Below, piece after piece: positions 18,524 to 27,635 of a stretch of 49,688 nt of DNA. Source of the stretch: Vibrio scophthalmi LMG 19158. Its GTDB lineage: Bacteria; Pseudomonadota; Gammaproteobacteria; Enterobacterales; Vibrionaceae. Where the stretch lies: assembly GCF_000222585.1 (NCBI RefSeq), contig NZ_AFWE01000142.1, forward strand, positions 1 to 49,688, written 5' to 3'. How positions within the stretch are numbered: the stretch's first letter is position 1; each line of letters opens with the position of its first letter. A program made the position numbers and the translations under genes. The notes beneath the pieces were generated by a model. It was not told where the DNA came from and searched no databases. It saw only the letters and a program-made list of their open reading frames with translations.

Positions 18524-20286
18524 CGTGCTGATCCCCCCTCACCTTGTGTAACATCACAGTTAGCCGCATTCTGGTCATCAAAATAGGCTTCGTTGAAATA
18601 GACATCATTTGGTAACAACGGGAATATCCAGTTGTCTTGGTAACTCGGGTCTTGAATTTCGTCGAGCAACGGTGAGCCTTGGAAAAAGGTCACTCGCACC
18701 CATCTGTCTGAACGCGGATCAAACTTGGTAGCACCAAAAATGGCCAATTTGCAACGCAATAAATGCATCGGCAACGCATCTTCGCGTAACACGTTCATCT
18801 GAATATCACCCATCTCTTTATTGCCAAGCGTCCAGACACGACGTGCAATGGCACGGTATTTGGGCTCCCGCAGCAGAAACTCAGCCAATGTCGTCTCGGC
18901 TGAATGCGTACTTAGTGCGTGGTATAAACGATTCACTTGGCGACCGATATCAAGTGGCAACTCGCGCTCTTCTCCCGCTTCCTCACCTCGTACCCCCATG
19001 CGTGGCTCTTCTTTATCTTGCGAACGATACCAGAACCAATAGTTATTCTCAGCCTGAGTAAAGTCAGCGTCTATCGCCCAGCGATATTTCTCATCAAGTA
19101 ACGCTAACAAGTCAGCCGCCTTTTTGCCGTTAGCTAATGATAGTGTTTCATCGCAATTCATTTGCTCAGCGAAATCATCGACCAGTTCAGGGTAAAGCTC
19201 TATCAGGCTAGACAGCAGCATCTCCTGTGTCTCTAAACTCAATGTTGCGGTTTGTTCCACTAGCTCACGCCACGTCGGACACTGTTGGAGATAGTCGTCG
19301 AGCTGTCGGTTTAACTGAGCAAGTTCATCAATCGCTCGCAGGTTAAGCTGATTTTGCGCAGGATTAATGGTGATCACTTGTTGCAAATGAGATTGTGCTT
19401 TGGCTAATAAATCATATAACGGCGCGTAATACCCCATCTCACAAGGCATCGATAGCACTTGAGAGATTGCGCGTTCACGGGTGGTCATCCATTGATCGAC
19501 CACACAAGGGTGATTGATTAAATACGGCGCCATACCAAGACCTGTCGCGTTACCCACGCCTAAATAACGTTGTAGACCGCGATGCAGAGTTGCCGCTTGA
19601 GCGCCACCTTGTTGCTCTGCCAAATAATGAACCCAGTCTAAACTGAACTCTCGAATCAAGTAGACGGCGCACATTTGCGCGCTAAAGGATTGGCTGAAAT
19701 CGGCGTTGTTCTCAAGCAATTTGAAATCGGCGATGCCGAACTTGCCGTTGCCATATACCGCTGTGGTACGCAGTATGTAACCCACTTCCGCTAACTCTTG
19801 CGGATCTGGCTGGATACCTTGCGCCAAGCGAGAAACGATATGCTCAAACACTCGCACACTTTTGTTGGCTCGCGCGAGTACTAGTACCTTATTGGGGTTA
19901 CGTCCTGCTTCTTGTAGCGGCACGTTCGCTCGTAGTTGTTCTAGCAAAGGAATATCAACATCACCATAGACCAGCGCAAACGTCACATCCCACTTTTCGG
20001 CAATCACGCGATCGTTACGTTCACTGTCAGCAATTTGGTCACAAAACACCACCAGATGGTAGACGTGCTCGGGCGTAACCAGCTTATAAATTACATGGCC
20101 GAAGCCTTGTGGGCATAATTGCCATTCATGCTTGGTCACTCGCCATTGTTGCTGCGCCATTTTTCGAATCAAACTGCGTACAAAACTGATTCGACTTTGA
20201 TGCATAGCTCCTAGCCTTTCAGGGGCCATAACAATCTCTGCTTTACGCAGAACTGCCTTAGAATCTGTTGAACGATGTGCATCCAT
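18520..20286 (-). CDS. Large soluble protein of unknown function in BCCT cluster
   Basis: 588 residues from ATG 20286 (AGGTGG/GGTGAG upstream); a GTG 12 bases earlier is the alternative. No signal peptide or membrane helix, and no family recognised. There is a mixed alpha/beta N-terminal domain of about 150 residues, a long helical middle part, and a C-terminal region rich in aromatic and acidic residues (YWFWYRSQDKEE, VTFFQGSP). ATGA overlap with the DUF3726 gene implies the two products act together. It may be a catalytic or assembly component of the pathway served by the BCCT carrier. Confidence 0.78.
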   Translation of the reverse strand: MDAHRSTDSKAVLRKAEIVMAPERLGAMHQSRISFVRSLIRKMAQQQWRVTKHEWQLCPQGFGHVIYKLVTPEHVYHLVVFCDQIADSERNDRVIAEKWDVTFALVYGDVDIPLLEQLRANVPLQEAGRNPNKVLVLARANKSVRVFEHIVSRLAQGIQPDPQELAEVGYILRTTAVYGNGKFGIADFKLLENNADFSQSFSAQMCAVYLIREFSLDWVHYLAEQQGGAQAATLHRGLQRYLGVGNATGLGMAPYLINHPCVVDQWMTTRERAISQVLSMPCEMGYYAPLYDLLAKAQSHLQQVITINPAQNQLNLRAIDELAQLNRQLDDYLQQCPTWRELVEQTATLSLETQEMLLSSLIELYPELVDDFAEQMNCDETLSLANGKKAADLLALLDEKYRWAIDADFTQAENNYWFWYRSQDKEEPRMGVRGEEAGEERELPLDIGRQVNRLYHALSTHSAETTLAEFLLREPKYRAIARRVWTLGNKEMGDIQMNVLREDALPMHLLRCKLAIFGATKFDPRSDRWVRVTFFQGSPLLDEIQDPSYQDNWIFPLLPNDVYFNEAYFDDQNAANCDVTQGEGGSAR

Positions 20287-20429
20287 TTTGCTCACCACCT
20301 AATTCATTATAAGTATTGTGGTACCGACTAAAGGCATAGTGACTCCTCAAGTCGGTATTAGGTTTTATGCGGGAGTCAATGCCCCCACGTTTCACGTTAT
20401 TGCTGTTGCTTGTTGGCTGACTCTGTTCG

Positions 20430-22025
20430 TTATAACCCTTGTTCTTTTGCCATCTTGACTGCGATTTTTGGCGCATTCCACAGCGAAGGAAGCAAGATAA
20501 GCGATACCGGTACAGCCGTAATGACGATGAATGATTGCAAGGCAGAGATCCCCCCGGATCCGAGCGAAATCAAAATCAACGCCGTTACCCCCATCATGAC
20601 GCCCCAAAAGGTACGAATAATGGCATTTGGTTCGGTTTCACCACTGATCACCACGCTAATGGTGTACGTCATTGAGTCCCCTGTGGTGACGATGAAGATG
20701 GTGGTGAGAATTAAAAACAGAATCGAAATCACCATTGGCATTGGCAGTTGTTGCGTCACGGCCAATAGTGCACCCGGTAAATTAAAGCCTTCAAAAGCGG
20801 CGCTGACACTGCCCGGATTAGCAATTTCAAACGCAAGACCTGAACCGCCGACAATGGTGAACCAAAAACAGGTGGCCAATGGCGCGATGATGCTAATAGT
20901 CACTATAAGTTGGCGAATGGTGCGCCCCCGAGAAATACGTGCGATGAAAATCGCCATCATCGGGCCATACCCTAAGAACCAACCCCAGAAGAAGACCGTC
21001 CACCAGCTTAGCCATCCTTCATCACCACGATAGGTGGCCATTGGGATGAAGTTATCCAACATGCTGCCCACACCTTGAATGTAGCCATTAAAAATAAAGT
21101 TGGTTGGACCAAAAATAAGGATATAAGCCATTAAAGCGACCGCGAGAATCACATTGTAACGGCTAAGCATTTGCATGCCGCGATTCAAGCCGCTCAGGGC
21201 CGATAGAGTATAAAGAGCGATAGCAAAAAGAATGATGATCAGCTGTGTAGTAAAGCCATCTGGCACATCAAACAAAGCATTTAACGCGTAGCTAACCTGC
21301 AAACCTAGAAAGCCAATTGGCCCAATCGTGCCTGCCGCCACCGCGACAATACAACACGCATCAATCAATGCACCGGTATGGCCTTTTAGTGCGCGTTCAC
21401 CCAACAATGGATAAAGTAACGTACGCGGTTTAAGCGGTAGCCCTTTCTCGTAATGAAGGTGCATCACCACAATCGAGGTTAAGCTACCAACGATTGACCA
21501 CGCTAAGAAACCCCAGTGCATAAATGATTGTGAGAGTGCATTGACTGCGGCTTGTTGTGGGTTGTCTTGCACGCCATATAACGGTGGCGGACTCACATAG
21601 TGTGCAATGGGCTCTGCCGCCGCCCAAAACACACCGCCGCCAGCAAGCAGCGTACAAAAGATAATCGCCATCCAGCGAAAGCTATCCATTTCAGGTTTGG
21701 CAATGCCACCTAAGATCACTTTGCCTGTTCGCCCTGCCGCTAATCCAAGACCAATAAGAAAAGTGAGAAGAAGTAGTAATTGCCAGTAGGGGCCGAAAAC
21801 TTTTACTGCCCAGCCAAACCCCGAATTAACCAGTGATGAGAGTAACTCGCCATCATATAAAGCGAGGCCAACAAACAAGGCGATAAAGCCACCGCTGTAC
21901 CAAAAGGCAGGATTATCTAAACCCAATTTTTCTACCGAGCTTTCATTGCTATGCGGTAGTGTTGCTTGCTTCTTTGAAGATGACTTCGCGGAAGCAGTTT
22001 TCATGCTATCAGATAAATCAGACAT
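20430..22025 (-). CDS. BCCT family transporter
   Basis: 531 residues, about 12 membrane helices, with a hydrophilic N-terminal tail of about 40 residues. The family's aromatic signature is visible in helix 8 (WWTVFFWGWFLGYGPMM), as are GGGVFWAAAEP and the glycine-rich helix 5 region. These carriers take up trimethylammonium and related compounds (betaine, carnitine, choline, proline betaine). The surrounding catabolic-type genes argue for a nutritional rather than osmotic role. It is followed by the 588-residue gene after 143 bases and preceded by the M19-like gene. Confidence 0.93.
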   Translation of the reverse strand: MSDLSDSMKTASAKSSSKKQATLPHSNESSVEKLGLDNPAFWYSGGFIALFVGLALYDGELLSSLVNSGFGWAVKVFGPYWQLLLLLTFLIGLGLAAGRTGKVILGGIAKPEMDSFRWMAIIFCTLLAGGGVFWAAAEPIAHYVSPPPLYGVQDNPQQAAVNALSQSFMHWGFLAWSIVGSLTSIVVMHLHYEKGLPLKPRTLLYPLLGERALKGHTGALIDACCIVAVAAGTIGPIGFLGLQVSYALNALFDVPDGFTTQLIIILFAIALYTLSALSGLNRGMQMLSRYNVILAVALMAYILIFGPTNFIFNGYIQGVGSMLDNFIPMATYRGDEGWLSWWTVFFWGWFLGYGPMMAIFIARISRGRTIRQLIVTISIIAPLATCFWFTIVGGSGLAFEIANPGSVSAAFEGFNLPGALLAVTQQLPMPMVISILFLILTTIFIVTTGDSMTYTISVVISGETEPNAIIRTFWGVMMGVTALILISLGSGGISALQSFIVITAVPVSLILLPSLWNAPKIAVKMAKEQGL

Positions 22026-22144
22026 ACTCTGACTCCAGAGGTTTTATGTCGCGCCAAGGCAGTGAAGATGCATTGGCTGGCAACAAAAAGTGTATTTCAC
22101 ACCTGCTCTATAATTATGATTGTGGCAGCGTGCATTAATGGCTG

Positions 22145-23131
22145 TTAGCTCAGTTCTAGCCCTTGTTGTAAAAAGCGGAACCAGTTATCTCCTATCACTT
22201 GGCCTGCTTCGGATTCACTGAATCCATGTTGCATTAAGCCGTGGTAAATATTCTCCATCCCCTGACTGCCACTAAACCATGGCAAGGCATCAGGCCAACC
22301 CGAATTACTCGCAGAACCTTCACCGTAATCCATCGCTTTTGACCAGCGACCATTGCGCATCCACTCCAGCACTTGCTGTGGTTGGTTGAGGCATAAATCA
22401 CTACCAATACCTAGATGCTCAACCCCAACCATGTCGGCCGTTTTCGCCACCATTTGGCAGAAGTCGTCTAAGCTACATTGGCTACCATTTGGCAAATGGA
22501 ATGGGTACAAACTAAAGCCAATCAAGCCGCCACGTTCAGTCAGCGCTTTGATCACCGTATTGGATTTATTGCGTAGCGCGTCATGGGCAAAGGTAGGATT
22601 TGCATGGCTGATGCAGATTGGACGAGAGGAAAGGTCGATCGCTTCAAGCGTTGAGCGCTCAGCGCTGTGTGACATATCGATGATCATGCCAACACGGTTC
22701 ATCTCTGCAATGGCTTGTTTACCAAAGCGCGTTATACCCGTGTCGTGCTGCTCATAACACCCCGTCGCCAATAAGCTTTGGTTGTTATAGGTTAATTGCA
22801 TGATCAGCAAACCTTGGTGACGCATCACTTCTATCAAGCCAATCTCATCATCAATCGGTGAGCAGTTTTGCGCACCAAATAGCACACCCACTTTGCCTAG
22901 TTGCTTGGCCCTTTCCACATCAGCCATGGAGTGGATCGGCATGATCAGATCCGCATTTTGCTCAAAACGCAGATTCCATTCCGCAAAACGCGTTAAGGTT
23001 TCACGAGCATTTTCATGATAGACAATCGTGGCATGCACGGCGGTAATGCCACTCGCCTTCAGCGTTTGGAAATACTCTCTATCCCAATTGCAGTATTGCA
23101 ATCCATCTATCACGATCCGTTGCTGGTACAT
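22145..23131 (-). CDS. M19 (membrane dipeptidase)-like protein lacking usual metal ligands
   Basis: 328 residues. I place the start at ATG 23131 because AGGGGAG lies six bases upstream; the frame extends 21 codons further without support. The fold pattern is that of M19 dipeptidases: H155 in DMSHS and H176 in SHANP are the conserved pair. However, the HxD motif of the beta-metal site is replaced (IDGLQY, residues 8-13) and the bridging glutamate region reads FGAQN (85-89). Similar proteins accompany dimethylglycine catabolism genes in Pseudomonas. Its reaction is therefore probably not ordinary dipeptide hydrolysis. Confidence 0.85.
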   Translation of the reverse strand: MYQQRIVIDGLQYCNWDREYFQTLKASGITAVHATIVYHENARETLTRFAEWNLRFEQNADLIMPIHSMADVERAKQLGKVGVLFGAQNCSPIDDEIGLIEVMRHQGLLIMQLTYNNQSLLATGCYEQHDTGITRFGKQAIAEMNRVGMIIDMSHSAERSTLEAIDLSSRPICISHANPTFAHDALRNKSNTVIKALTERGGLIGFSLYPFHLPNGSQCSLDDFCQMVAKTADMVGVEHLGIGSDLCLNQPQQVLEWMRNGRWSKAMDYGEGSASNSGWPDALPWFSGSQGMENIYHGLMQHGFSESEAGQVIGDNWFRFLQQGLELS

Positions 23132-23257
23132 AGCCACTCCCCTATCCATTTCTGATGCCTTCATTTCTGGCGCATTCATTCCTAACGCGCCCATTTTTCA
23201 CACCCAATCTCTACGCCATTGCTTGTGGCTATTCCCTTAACCTCAAGTTTTGAGCGA

Positions 23258-24748
23258 TTAATATGGACGTTGATAAGCGGTTTTCACCACGGTGTAGAAC
23301 TCTTTGGCGTATTGGCCTTGCTCACGCGGGCCAAAGCTTGACTCTTTACGGCCACCAAATGGCACGTGGTAATCGGTTCCTGCTGTCGGTAGGTTAACCA
23401 TCACACAACCCGTTTGAGCTTGTTGTTTGAAGATGGCGCTGCTGCGCAAACTTTGCGTTATGATGCCGCCAGTTAGGCCAAAGCGGGTGTCGTTAACAGT
23501 CGCGATAGCTTCATCAAGATCCGATACGCGAATCACGCTTGCCATCGGTGCAAACACTTCTTCTTGGTTCACTTCCCAGCTATTTTTCGTATTCACAAAC
23601 AGCGTTGGTGACATATAAAAGCCTTCGTGCGGCATGGTTAGACGCTCACCGCCAAACGCCAATTCCGCCCCACTACCCTTGGCTTTTTCAATCCAGGTTA
23701 AGTTGGCATCCAACTGCTTACCATCTACGACCGGCCCCATAAAGATCCCTTCGTCAAGCGCATGACCGACTTTCAGCTCACTCATACGTTTAATCAACGC
23801 TTCGACGTACGCATCGTGAATACTGTCCATCACCACCAAGCGCGAGGAGGCAGTACACTTTTGCCCTGCACCAGAGAATGAACCCGCAATCGTTGCTTCA
23901 ACCGCAATTTGAATGTCAGCATCATCAGCAATCACCAAGGCATTCTTACTGCCCATTTCAAGCTGGCAACGAATGAAATTTGGCGCCGTTGCAGCGGCCA
24001 CTTTACGGCCCGTATCGACCGATCCAGTAAAGCTGACACCATCGATCTCTTTTGAGTGAATCAGTGCATTGCCTACGGTTGAACCGCCGCCTAATACCAG
24101 GTTAAACGTGCCTGCGGGTAAACCTTGGCGATGAATAATTTCAGTCAACGCAACCGCACTCGCTGGCGTCAAATTGGCAGGCTTCCAAATCACACTGTTA
24201 CCAAAAGCCAGCGCTGGTGCAATTTTCCAAGCCGCCGTCGCAGTTGGGAAATTCCATGGAGAAATAATGCCAATCACCCCCACCGCTTCACGAGTGACCT
24301 CCACCGAAACACCCGGGCGAACTGACGCCGCGTTATCACCAATCTGGCGTAGAACTTCTGCCGCAAAGTATTGGAAGAACTGACCGGCACGATAAATTTC
24401 GCCACGACCTTCGGCAAAAGGCTTGCCCTCTTCACGCGCCAGCAGTGCACCAAGCTCATCACAACGCCCAATCAGTTCATCACCAATTGCTTGTAATACT
24501 GCTTGCTTACGCTCAATCGGCGTGTGTTCCCACTCGGGTTGTGCTTGTTTTGCCGCAGCAATGGCTTGCTGAACCTGAGCTTCACTTGCTTGAGCAAACT
24601 CGCCTAAATTTTCAGCAATGTCTGATGGATTGATATTGCTGACGGTACTCACGCCTGATTGCCATTCACCACCGATGTAAAGCGCCTTTTCTGCCGCCAC
24701 ATTGGTGATTTGAGTAAAGGTTTTTTGTGCGTATTGATGTTGAGTCAT
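23258..24748 (-). CDS. Aldehyde dehydrogenase, alpha-ketoglutarate semialdehyde dehydrogenase type
   Basis: NAD(P)-dependent oxidation of an aldehyde to an acid in the cytoplasm. 496 residues from ATG 24748, preceded by AAGGAAA at good distance (the GTG 18 bases upstream has none). Catalytic residues present: N166 in SPWNF, E264 in LEMGSK and C298 in GQKCTAS. The C-terminal PTAGTDYHVPFGGRKESS and FGPREQG motifs are characteristic of the KGSADH branch, which oxidises 2-oxoglutarate semialdehyde in hydroxyproline and sugar-acid catabolism. In this cluster it probably performs the final oxidation of a carbon skeleton. Confidence 0.92.
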   Translation of the reverse strand: MTQHQYAQKTFTQITNVAAEKALYIGGEWQSGVSTVSNINPSDIAENLGEFAQASEAQVQQAIAAAKQAQPEWEHTPIERKQAVLQAIGDELIGRCDELGALLAREEGKPFAEGRGEIYRAGQFFQYFAAEVLRQIGDNAASVRPGVSVEVTREAVGVIGIISPWNFPTATAAWKIAPALAFGNSVIWKPANLTPASAVALTEIIHRQGLPAGTFNLVLGGGSTVGNALIHSKEIDGVSFTGSVDTGRKVAAATAPNFIRCQLEMGSKNALVIADDADIQIAVEATIAGSFSGAGQKCTASSRLVVMDSIHDAYVEALIKRMSELKVGHALDEGIFMGPVVDGKQLDANLTWIEKAKGSGAELAFGGERLTMPHEGFYMSPTLFVNTKNSWEVNQEEVFAPMASVIRVSDLDEAIATVNDTRFGLTGGIITQSLRSSAIFKQQAQTGCVMVNLPTAGTDYHVPFGGRKESSFGPREQGQYAKEFYTVVKTAYQRPY

Positions 24749-24874
24749 GATGCTTTCCTTGTTCACTTTGGCGGCGACTTAATCTTCCCAGCCAGCGTTT
24801 AATATCAATCTAATAATCTAAGTTAACTCGTTTGAGTATAGCGGTGTGATTACCTGCTTGATGTGCTAGTGCCG

Positions 24875-25291
24875 CTATGGCGCCGCTGAGTCAATCATCG
24901 CGTTAGTGGCACTGGCATAGACAACAAATTCCACCAGCATTTCCTCACGAGCGAGCCCTGCCACCACCATCGCTGCGCGATTTGGGTACGGCGCTGAAAA
25001 ATACTCGGCATAAACTTCATTGACCGTTTTTAGGTACTCACGGTCAGTGACATAAATCAGTACTTGCAGCACAGAATCTAACGACTCCCCTGCACACTCC
25101 AAAGTGTGAACAAGGTTGTTAAAGGTTTGACGCGTTTGTGCTTCAATACCACCAGCGACGACAACACCAGTGTCATCGATTGGGATCTGCGCAGTATAGA
25201 GAGTGCCATTATTAACAATCGCCCACTCTAACGGGGCTTTCGAAGCAAACAATGCTGTTTTAATTGGCGTCTTTTTATTGTGTTTATTCAT
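24875..25291 (-). CDS. RidA/YjgF family protein (probable enamine/imine deaminase)
   Basis: 138 residues from ATG 25291 (AAGGGTGA upstream). It has the RidA trimer fold pattern with the conserved arginine in PNRAAM and the segment AQTRQTFNNL. RidA enzymes hydrolyse reactive enamines and imines formed by amine-oxidising enzymes. Its place as first gene of the minus-strand cluster, divergent from a LysR regulator, fits a pathway that generates an imine from an amine substrate. Confidence 0.9.
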   Translation of the reverse strand: MNKHNKKTPIKTALFASKAPLEWAIVNNGTLYTAQIPIDDTGVVVAGGIEAQTRQTFNNLVHTLECAGESLDSVLQVLIYVTDREYLKTVNEVYAEYFSAPYPNRAAMVVAGLAREEMLVEFVVYASATNAMIDSAAP

Positions 25292-25334
25292 CAATCTTCA
25301 CCCTTGCAATAAAAGATGTAATAAATATGTTTCT

Positions 25335-25376
25335 CGTTAGTTAAATATTGCACTTTGACATTCGATAAATCTAACG
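25335..25376. promoter_or_regulatory. Inverted repeat between ridA-like and LysR genes
   Basis: CGTTAG (25335-25340) and CTAACG (25371-25376), 30 bases apart, in the AT-rich divergent promoter region. It is a plausible site for the adjacent LysR regulator, but the arms are short. Confidence 0.35.
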
Positions 25377-25457
25377 GTAAATTTTTTTCATTTGATTAGT
25401 TTTATTTATCACCTTAAACAAAGTGTGGTGAATAAAGGGCTGGCAGGAGTCGTACTG

Positions 25458-26333
25458 ATGAGTATCAAGCTGCAACAATTAAAGCATTTTGTGATGGTGG
25501 TAGAAGAAGGAGGATTTCGCGCGGCCTCAAATCGTGCCAATCGTTCACAAGCGGCGCTCTCGACTTCGATAAAAGAGCTGGAAAAATTGCTCGGTCAGCC
25601 ACTGTTTGAGGCGGGAAATAAGGCTAAGTTAACCCCCTTTGGTGAGATCTGCGTGCCGAAAATTGTGCAGTTTCTGAATGTGTATAGTGCACTCGATAAC
25701 GATTTGCGCGCTGCTGCTGCCGGCCAACAAGGTAAAGTTCGTATTGCGAGTGTCCCATCGGTAGCGGCTAAGTTGATCCCTAGCGTACTCGCCACGTTTT
25801 GTCAGCAATACCCTGAGGTAGAAGTGAGCTTAATTGATGACAACGCCGCAGGGGTCGCCAGCCGTTTGTTATCCGGCGAAGTGGATCTTGCGGTGGGTAA
25901 CTTCACCTATATGGATGATAGGGCGATTGATTTCACACCACTGCTTTCCGATCCGATTGGTGTGGTTTGCTTGCGCGATAACCCGATTGCAGCGCATCCT
26001 GAAGGCATCGAGTGGCAAACCCTACTCAAACAGCCTTTTATTCGTAATGGTACTTGTACCCTACTCGATCCCACACCGGCGCGGGTTCTAAGCGAGCAAG
26101 CGCTCTATTCGGTCGAAAACATCACTTCGCTATTTTCAGTGCTTGAGTTGGGCATTGGTGTTACCACTCTGCCGAAAATGGCCTTTCCCACCAACGAAAC
26201 ACGCTTAGTGTGGATCCCTCTCATCGATCCGCCTTTGGAGCGCCAGATCGGTATTTTTCGTTTAATGGATCGCACCATTTCCCCCCAAGCGCATGCGTTT
26301 CACGAGCTGTGTATTGAATATTTGCGTTGTTAG
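25458..26333 (+). CDS. LysR family regulator of the BCCT/RidA cluster
   Basis: 291 residues. The start at ATG 25458 has AGGAG eight bases upstream; the frame is open 22 codons earlier without support. N-terminal winged helix (LQQLKHFVMVVEEGGFRAAS, recognition helix around SQAALSTSIKELEKLL) and a C-terminal periplasmic-binding-like effector domain. Divergent from the ridA-like gene, the classical arrangement for control of the adjacent operon by its substrate or an intermediate. Confidence 0.92.
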   Translation: MSIKLQQLKHFVMVVEEGGFRAASNRANRSQAALSTSIKELEKLLGQPLFEAGNKAKLTPFGEICVPKIVQFLNVYSALDNDLRAAAAGQQGKVRIASVPSVAAKLIPSVLATFCQQYPEVEVSLIDDNAAGVASRLLSGEVDLAVGNFTYMDDRAIDFTPLLSDPIGVVCLRDNPIAAHPEGIEWQTLLKQPFIRNGTCTLLDPTPARVLSEQALYSVENITSLFSVLELGIGVTTLPKMAFPTNETRLVWIPLIDPPLERQIGIFRLMDRTISPQAHAFHELCIEYLRC

Positions 26334-26454
26334 CCATCAAACATAAATTGATATCCACCGCTTAAATGATGGATTTAACCCATCACAATGCAGTATATCG
26401 TTAATTTAATTCCCACTATGATGGCCTTGTTCTCCAATAAACGAGGCCACATCT

Positions 26455-27492
26455 ATGAACAAAAAAGTCCTTTCTAGCGCGATTATAGCGACCTTTTCTA
26501 TCGGTATGGTGACAGCAGCGGAAGCTTGCACTCGATTATTGTGGGATACCGAGAGCAACGGCACCTTTGTGTCACGCACCATTGACTGGTCTGAGCAAAC
26601 CGACCCGCACTTGGTCAATCTGCCAAAGAGCAGCTCATATCTCACCCATTTTGCTCACAATAATCAGTTAACGGCCAAGTTCGATGTTACCGGCACGACC
26701 ACTTACGGCGTGATTACTGATGGGATCAATAGCGCAGGCTTAAGTGGCAACGTATTGTATGATCGTGGTATGGCAACCGAAGAAAGCACCCAAAGTGATG
26801 ACTTTGGTTCGTTAAATTACCTCACCCATCTGCTGGCTCAGTTTGCAACGGTGGATCAAGCAGTCGCCTTTATCGAAGAGAATCCGGCCAAAACTGACTT
26901 TATCGAAGGTGTGCCAATTCGTATTGCGCTGCACATCAGCTTGCAAGACACCAGCGGCGACTCTGCGATTATCGAGTTTAGAGAAGAAGGCCCTCGTATT
27001 TGGCATGGTAAGCAATACACGGTGATGACGAACCAACCTGACTACGATCAACACTTAGCCAATGTTGAACGCTCAAAACGCGGTTGGGGCGAGCAGGAAA
27101 ACCAATATTCTCAAACCAACTTAGGCACAGGGGGTAATGCGAATCCAGAAGATCGCTTTATTCACTCTAGTTACTATATGGGGCACTTAACCGAGCCAAG
27201 TAGCATCATTAATGGCATGCTCAAGCTCGATTCGGTCACCTATAAAATTCCCCATGACGCGCCCAACGTGCCAATTGATGGCGTAATGGCTGGCTACGCA
27301 ACTGAATATGCCGTTAACTACCATCTGCAGTCAGGTGAAACCTTGATGCGCTACCAGTGGGGCGATGACTACACCCAGTTGCAATACAATATGAAAGAGA
27401 TTCAAGCATCAGGTAAACAAATCGAGTTCAAACTGGTTCAGCCGGGCTTGATTGGCGAAGTAACCCAGCAGATCATTGAATCTGGTCGTTAG
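26455..27492 (+). CDS. Choloylglycine hydrolase family Ntn-hydrolase (C59)
   Basis: 345 residues. A signal peptide ends at AEA, so the mature protein would begin at C25, the N-terminal nucleophile of the family (CTRLLW). Other family residues are visible: D44 in RTIDW, N99 in LSGN, N193 in MTNQPDYD and R234 in NPEDRF. It is expected to cleave linear amides in the periplasm; family members act on conjugated bile acids, penicillin V or acyl-homoserine lactones. Which applies here cannot be told from sequence. Monocistronic, with a long hairpin downstream. Confidence 0.92.
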   Translation: MNKKVLSSAIIATFSIGMVTAAEACTRLLWDTESNGTFVSRTIDWSEQTDPHLVNLPKSSSYLTHFAHNNQLTAKFDVTGTTTYGVITDGINSAGLSGNVLYDRGMATEESTQSDDFGSLNYLTHLLAQFATVDQAVAFIEENPAKTDFIEGVPIRIALHISLQDTSGDSAIIEFREEGPRIWHGKQYTVMTNQPDYDQHLANVERSKRGWGEQENQYSQTNLGTGGNANPEDRFIHSSYYMGHLTEPSSIINGMLKLDSVTYKIPHDAPNVPIDGVMAGYATEYAVNYHLQSGETLMRYQWGDDYTQLQYNMKEIQASGKQIEFKLVQPGLIGEVTQQIIESGR

Positions 27493-27550
27493 ATTTCGCA
27501 CAAACACATTCGACTTGCCTTGCTGTCTATAGATCAGTCGATACAATTTG

Positions 27551-27598
27551 GGGTTAGGCGGTGAGCTCATTAGTGGCTAGTGACTCACGGCTTAACCC
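27551..27598. terminator. Long hairpin between convergent genes
   Basis: Arms GGGTTAGGCGGTGAG (27551-27565) and CTCACGGCTTAACCC (27584-27598) pair at 13 of 15 positions, followed by TACTCTTTT. It lies between the Ntn-hydrolase (plus) and a LysR gene (minus). Confidence 0.65.
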
Positions 27599-27635
27599 TA
27601 CTCTTTTGATTTATGCCTATCTTCTTGGCGCACAC

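Noticed and set aside
20410-21033. 207-codon plus frame
   Set aside because: Antisense to the BCCT transporter; long only because of codon bias on the other strand.
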